From assembly GCA_036505215.1 (NCBI GenBank), contig DASXTW010000174.1, forward strand, positions 1 to 8,101: a stretch of DNA of 8,101 bases, given 5' to 3'. The position numbers and the translations under genes are program-made. Source of the DNA: DASXTW01 sp036505215. GTDB lineage: Bacteria > Actinomycetota > UBA4738. The number at the start of each line of letters is the position of its first letter. Position 1 is the stretch's first letter. Shown piece after piece: positions 4,974 to 8,101 of the stretch. Below the pieces are notes generated by a model. It saw only the letters and a program-made list of their open reading frames with translations. It did no database searches and had not been told where the DNA came from.

Positions 4974-6229
4974 TCAGTGCCGATCGGCCTGGGTCACCAC
5001 CTCCTCCCACGTGGCCTCGTCCATAGCCGCGCACCGGAGGGCCAAGGTGTCGGAGGCGCCCTCTCGGGACCAGGTCATCCCTCGGCGCTTCAGCCGTCTG
5101 GCCACCACCAGATCCATGTTGTGCTCCACGGCTCCTGAGCCCCTGGCGCACAGCTCCGCGGTGGCTCCCCGGTCCCTCAGCCGGGACGCCGCGTGCAGCT
5201 TGGGCATGCCCGCCCTGACGTAGGCCAGGGTGATCCTGGCCTCCTCCGGATCGATGACCCGGCGCCGGATGAGCACGCTGGCCTCGGCCACCATCTCTTC
5301 CACCCGGCCCTGTACGGCCAGGGCCCACCACCTCGAGGCCACCTCCGAGGGCAGGCCGGGGGTGTGGTGGATCCTTCTGCGTCCGTGGAAGTGGTCCAGC
5401 TGGTGCTCGTCCACCCGGAGCCACTCGGCGAACAGCCCGGGGAGCCATCCCCCGCCGTCGGAGATGCCCAGCACGTACCGGGCCCGGGTGAGGCCGACCG
5501 CCCGCTCGGCCAAGCAGAACCCGGTCTGCCCGAACCCATCCACCTCCTGGAGGCTGGCGTAGGCCCCCTTGTGCAGCAGAAACGCTCTCCGGCGACGATG
5601 CCCGGCACCGGAGCGGCGAACCCGTTTGCCCGCGTACCAGATGAGGAGCTTGGCCTCGGCCGGCCGTCCCCGGCACCGGATCCCCGTCCCCGTCGGCCTC
5701 CACCACCACCATCCGGTGAGGACCTCCGGGACGGGGCAGCGCCCCGTCCTCGAACAACGTCTGGCGCATCCTCTCCCACCGCCGACGGACCCTGGACCCC
5801 GCTGTCCTGGCCGCCCGCCACACCCGGCGGTGGTCGATGCGGATCCGAAGGAGTCGGGACAGCAGGGTGGCTGCCTGGCGGAACGGGACCATCTGGCCGA
5901 AGAAGGCGAACTCCTCGGCCATGGACGGGGACAGGGTCTGGTTCGGCTGAAGGGCCCAGGGCCTGGTCCAGGGGATGGAGGTACCCCGAGGCGGTTTTCA
6001 CTTTCCACCGGCTGAACCGGACCTCCCCGAACCGGGTGAGCACGTACCGAGACTCCCGGCGCTGGCGTGCCCCACCCGCTCGACAAGCGCTTCTTCCTCC
6101 AGGATGGGCATGGCCCGGGCCATGAGCTCTCGGCCGGCCGTGTTGAGAGCCCTGGCCACCACGTCCTCGAGCGGCCAGGGTGGTTCCCTCCGCCACCTCC
6201 ACCGTGGCGGTAACCTGCATCGTGGGCAT
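4974..6229 (-). pseudogene. UPF0236/ISKra4-like transposase, frameshifted
   Basis: The product begins MPTMQVTATVEVAEGTTLAA with GGGAGG upstream of the ATG at 6229. It then continues only by changing frame near 6170, 6052, 5952 and 5685. In order the pieces are LEDVVARALNTAGRELMARA; RYVLTRFGEVRFSRWKVKTA with GYLHPLDQALG; MAEEFAFFGQMVPFRQAATL; and KLLIWYAGKRVRRSG to the end. The 'VLTRFGEV.F.R' strand, 'PLD.ALG' and the C-terminal signature GSGAVEHNMDLVVARRLKRR with GMTWSREGA are typical of UPF0236 transposases. Total length (about 418 codons) is close to full, so little is deleted. At least two breaks (5952 and 5685) fall in short G/C runs, where indels are easy. As written the gene is inactive; sequencing error at some breaks cannot be excluded. 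The last two thirds, from 5685 to the stop, are open. Confidence 0.8.
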
Positions 6230-6344
6230 CGGGTTCGCCTCCCTGTTGCGTCAGGTCAGGGCGAACCTAGATGCCCTCGTCCCTAGATCAAGTACCCCCT
6301 CGAAGCTGCTTACCGCGGGACGCTACCACCCTGTCAGGTCAGCC

Positions 6345-6377
6345 TTGACATCCAGCGATTGTCAAAGTACCCTTGAC
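6345..6377 (+). promoter_or_regulatory. Leaderless promoter of the HTH gene with overlapping TTGAC repeats
   Basis: TTGACA (6345-6350), a 17-base spacer and TACCCT (6368-6373) form a near-consensus housekeeping promoter. The start codon GTG at 6380 lies 6 bases after the -10 box, so the transcript should begin at the start codon itself (leaderless). TTGACA at 6345 and TGTCAA at 6360-6365 form an inverted repeat within the promoter. GTCAA (6361-6365) and TTGAC (6373-6377) form another that covers the -10 box. This is a plausible operator for autoregulation by the encoded HTH protein (inference). Confidence 0.7.
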
Positions 6378-6379
6378 GC

Positions 6380-6757
6380 GTGTCCGACTCCAAGAACGGC
6401 GAAGCTCCACGAGAGATCCCGCCCCTGATGGTTGCGACCTGGGAGGCAGCCACGTCGGATCCTGATCCCCTCGTGGCGCTGGGCGCGACCCGAGCGCTCA
6501 CGGGTCTCCTGTCCACCTGGGAGGCGCGACTAGCCGGTGAAGCGGTGGCCAACGGAGCAACGTGGGAGACGATCGGGTCGACGGTCGGTGTGAGCCGACA
6601 GGCGGCTTGGGAGCGCTTCCACACCGAGGCGCACGAGTTTCGGGAGCGGTGGAAGAGCGAGATCCAGGACCTCCGCGACCGCCACCGGAAGGAGATGCAC
6701 GAGCTCCGCGACCGGCTCAAGGACGAAGCGCGGTCGCGTCGCCGCTCCCGTCGTTGA
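6380..6757 (+). CDS. Small HTH protein with C-terminal coiled coil
   Basis: The product has 125 residues from a GTG start. Residues 32-58 form a helical segment (VALGATRALTGLLSTWEARL). Residues 59-80, GATWETIGSTVGVSRQAAWE, are a helix-turn-helix of the 'W..IG..LGVSRQAA..RF' type common in small actinobacterial regulators. Residues 83-118 are a charged heptad-like helix (EFRERWKSEIQDLRDRHRKE, MHELRDRLKDEA), probably a dimerising coiled coil. The C-terminus RSRRRSRR is strongly basic. It is likely a DNA-binding protein; target and ligand are unknown. There is no RBS; the promoter position indicates leaderless translation. Two decayed LolA-like genes follow. The gene itself is intact. Confidence 0.75.
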   Translation: MSDSKNGEAPREIPPLMVATWEAATSDPDPLVALGATRALTGLLSTWEARLAGEAVANGATWETIGSTVGVSRQAAWERFHTEAHEFRERWKSEIQDLRDRHRKEMHELRDRLKDEARSRRRSRR

Positions 6758-6762
6758 AGCTC

Positions 6763-6963
6763 ATGGAACGGCTGCCTCCACTCAAGGAGGCTCGCCGCCG
6801 TCAGGTCGAGGCGGAGCGCCAACTCCAGGCACAGCGAGAGCTGCTCGCTATCGCCGCCGTGGCCATCCTCCTCAATCCTCCTGGCATCGGGCGGATCCTC
6901 ATAGCTCTTCCTCGCGGACCGGTCCTACCATTGCACGGTGACCCTCCTGGGGGACGCGCTTGA
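6763..6963 (+). CDS. Hypothetical small protein with one hydrophobic segment
   Basis: ATG 6763 lies 5 bases after the stop of the HTH gene and opens 66 codons. They give a charged helix (PLKEARRRQVEAERQLQAQR) followed by ELLAIAAVAILLNPPGIGRI, a possible membrane segment. Close spacing suggests co-transcription. However, the RBS is poor and the 3' end overlaps the start and promoter of the next gene by 26 bases, so it may be a chance frame or the remnant of a longer gene. I do not recognise a family. Confidence 0.35.
   Translation: MERLPPLKEARRRQVEAERQLQAQRELLAIAAVAILLNPPGIGRILIALPRGPVLPLHGDPPGGRA
6926..6940 (+). promoter_or_regulatory. Possible second leaderless -10 box and GTG
   Basis: TACCAT (6926-6931) is followed 6 bases later by GTG at 6938, the same geometry as at the HTH gene (TACCCT, 6 bases, GTG). 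No good -35 is visible at 17-18 bases, so this is weaker. Confidence 0.35.
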
Positions 6964-7366
6964 GGCGATCTGCGGGAGCCGTGGAAGCTTCCGCTCGCTC
7001 GTCGGGACCGGAGTCGGCAACGGGGGTCGCCGTCTCCGGCTAGTGGATCCTCCGCCCGGATCACCTCCGAGGCGAGGACGAGACGGAGGACGGTCCGCTC
7101 GTCATCGTGCACGCGGGCAAGCGGTGGTGGAGCGCGCTCCTTCGTGGAGGTGTCGGTGGGCCCGCGCGTCCTGGCGGAGGAGCCCTCGGCGTGGCCGGGT
7201 GGTCGAGGAGGGCGGCGTCGAGCTCCGGGTCCGGGAGGACAAAGGCGAGTCCTGGTACCGGGCCATGGCCCTGATCGAGCAAGCGGGCATCGGGGTGGTG
7301 GTGAGCTCGGACCTGCCGCTCGAGGTGGTGGTGGCGATGGCCGTGTCGGTGGAGCCGATCAGGTGA
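6938..7366 (+). pseudogene. LolA-like carrier-fold protein, first copy, decayed
   Basis: GTG 6938 begins MTLLGDALEAICGSRGSFRS LVG. The family-like sequence then resumes in another frame as WILRPDHLRG and EDGPLVIVHAGKRWWSALL (about 7042-7134), shifts to SFVEVSVGPRVLAEEPSAW (about 7140-7195) and ends in the first frame as VVEEGGVELRVREDKGESW and SSDLPLEVVVAMAVSVEPIR. The 'W.L.P...R.E......VI..G..WWS' core is what I associate with LolA/LolB-fold outer-layer proteins in actinobacteria, usually secreted or lipoprotein-handling; no signal peptide is visible here. A TAG at about 7040 and a gap of perhaps 50 residues after SFRSLVG show real loss. A single open frame does run 6938-7366, but its middle is arginine- and proline-rich and looks out of frame. 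Confidence 0.5.
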
Positions 7367-7830
7367 GCGAGCTCAGCGATTCCTCGAGCTGCTCCATACG
7401 AGCGATTCGCGGTGGCGGACGCTTCGGGCCTCCGGTCGGCACTGGTGGGCACTTCGCGCGGACGCAGGAAGCCTTCCAGCGAGCCGTGGCCTCTCGCAGA
7501 GGGGCCACCGCGGTGTACGGCGGCAGAGCCGAGGCCCCGCAGGCCCAGGAGCGGGACGAGCCGTGGCGGCTGTGGCTCGCCCCGCCGGGTCGGGTCCGGG
7601 CGGAGTTCGCGGCGGGCGAGGAGACGGCGGTGATCCAGGGCGACACGTGGTGGAGCTGGAGCCCCTCGTACGGAGCGAGGACGAATCAGGGGAGCCCTCG
7701 ACACAGCCACGGGACCGGCCCCGCGGACTCGCTGGTGCACCCGGCGGCCTGCTGCCTGCGATGGACGCTATCACCCTGAGTCTGGACCTGGGAGGGTTTC
7801 GGGTGGTCCAGACGAGGGAGAGACCGTGGT
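7363..7830 (+). pseudogene. LolA-like carrier-fold protein, second copy, frameshifted
   Basis: GTG 7363 overlaps the previous stop in GTGA, a translational-coupling arrangement. After VSELS the family-like reading changes frame to RFLELLHTSDSRWRTLRASG. It returns to the first frame at about 7445-7465 with TQEAFQRAVASRRGATAVYG, then PWRLWLAPPGRVRAEFAAGE and ETAVIQGDTWWSWSPSYGAR. It shifts again near 7741, giving GLLPAMDAITLSLDLGGFRV. The segment WLAPPGRVRAEF...VIQGDTWWS aligns with WILRPDHLRGED...VIVHAGKRWWS of the first copy, so the two are tandem paralogs. Without correction the frame ends at 7779 (138 residues). Coding potential fades at about 7830, where a minus-strand transposase fragment overlaps. 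Function: probably binds a lipid or hydrophobic ligand (inference from fold). Confidence 0.55.
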
Positions 7831-7834
7831 CGCG

Positions 7835-7925
7835 GCGGCGGAGAACCGCGTTCTCGATCTCCAGCATATGTCCGCGCTTGGCGCACGGCAGCAGGCTCCG
7901 GAGCAACAGATGGACCAAGACCTGA
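7835..7925 (-). pseudogene. N-terminal fragment of an integrase-core transposase
   Basis: The minus strand reads LLLRSLLPCAKRGHMLEIEN AVLRRR, which resembles the common N-terminus of integrase-core transposases ('LLR.L......R..L.LEN.ALRQQL.VL.R'). About 30 residues are recognisable, then the pattern is lost within the end of the LolA-like copy. It has the same orientation and family type as the relic at 2650-3140. The match is short, so this is tentative. Confidence 0.35.
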
Positions 7926-7930
7926 TCACG

Positions 7931-8101
7931 GGGCGGGGACGGTACCGGACGCGCTCGTCAGGAGGCGAATCGGAGTTCTTACACCCTTCAGGTCGGCGGT
8001 CGGTCGGTTGACCCACTACCGCGGCCGCATGCCCACTTGCTAGCCTCACGCCACTGCCTTGGCTGGGACGGCGGGCGAAGCTTGCCGGAGGTGGGGAGGA
8101 G
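7931..8101 (+). other. Non-coding end of window, possible upstream region of a rightward gene
   Basis: No gene is seen. The last bases, GGAGGTGGGGAGGAG (8087-8101), look like a strong ribosome binding site, which suggests that a plus-strand gene begins just outside the window. TAGCCT at about 8041-8046 could be a -10 box, but no good -35 accompanies it. Confidence 0.3.

Larger units (their letters stand above)
4877..6264 (-). mobile_element. UPF0236/ISKra4-like insertion sequence
   Basis: TCGCCCTGACC at 4877-4887 is matched by its exact reverse complement at 6254-6264. The two flank the transposase gene on both sides at about 97 and 25 bases from its ends. A few more bases outside are similar (GGTG/GGT before TCGCCC), so the true ends may extend several bases outward. 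The resulting 1.39-kb length suits a minimal ISKra4-type element. No target-site duplication was found next to the repeats. Confidence 0.6.

Noticed and set aside
5193..6125. 310-codon plus-strand ORF inside the insertion sequence
   Set aside because: Pro/Gly/Arg-rich antisense shadow of the transposase.
1..8101. CRISPR array or tandem repeat block
   Set aside because: No regularly spaced repeats of CRISPR length and no cas-like genes were seen.

Overview
The window is high-GC DNA (roughly two thirds G+C by eye) with GTG starts, leaderless promoters and TAnnnT-type -10 boxes. LuxR-type and AAA/LuxR-type regulators are common, and serine-recombinase and UPF0236-type transposase debris is present. 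Together these suggest an actinomycetote, probably an environmental or metagenomic lineage. No gene pins the taxonomy further.

Layout. (1) 1-990: the N-terminal part of an AAA/LuxR-type signalling ATPase (minus strand, running off the left edge) sits divergent to an intact YdhR-family small monooxygenase. (2) 990-2200: a scar of abutting fragments. They are an internal piece of a three-Cys-motif partner protein (TcmP), the C-terminus of a serine recombinase that reads into the 3' half of a tRNA-Sec, about 0.68 kb with almost no recognisable genes, and the 3' half of a tRNA-Gly(GCC). The two half-tRNAs stand back to back and look like attachment-site footprints of integrated elements. (3) 2200-3150: non-coding debris and a multiply frameshifted integrase-core transposase. 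(4) 3324-4712: the clearest intact unit, a LuxR-type regulator with a degenerate receiver domain, followed by a Sec-secreted small protein and a strong hairpin terminator. (5) 4877-6264: a UPF0236/ISKra4-like insertion sequence with 11-bp inverted ends and a transposase broken by about four frameshifts. (6) 6345-7830: a leaderless small HTH/coiled-coil protein from a well-formed promoter, then two decayed tandem copies of a LolA-like lipoprotein-carrier-fold gene, the second starting in a GTGA overlap. (7) 7830-8101: a fragment of another transposase N-terminus and a promoter/RBS-like end of window.

Interpretation. Four genes are open and well formed (YdhR, the LuxR regulator, the secreted protein, the HTH protein). 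Nearly everything else is truncated or frameshifted, so this is an accessory region or integration hot spot under decay. The most plausible undescribed functional unit is the pseudo-receiver regulator plus secreted protein. The HTH gene with its self-overlapping TTGAC repeats comes next.

All family assignments rest on reading translations by eye; no database search was run.
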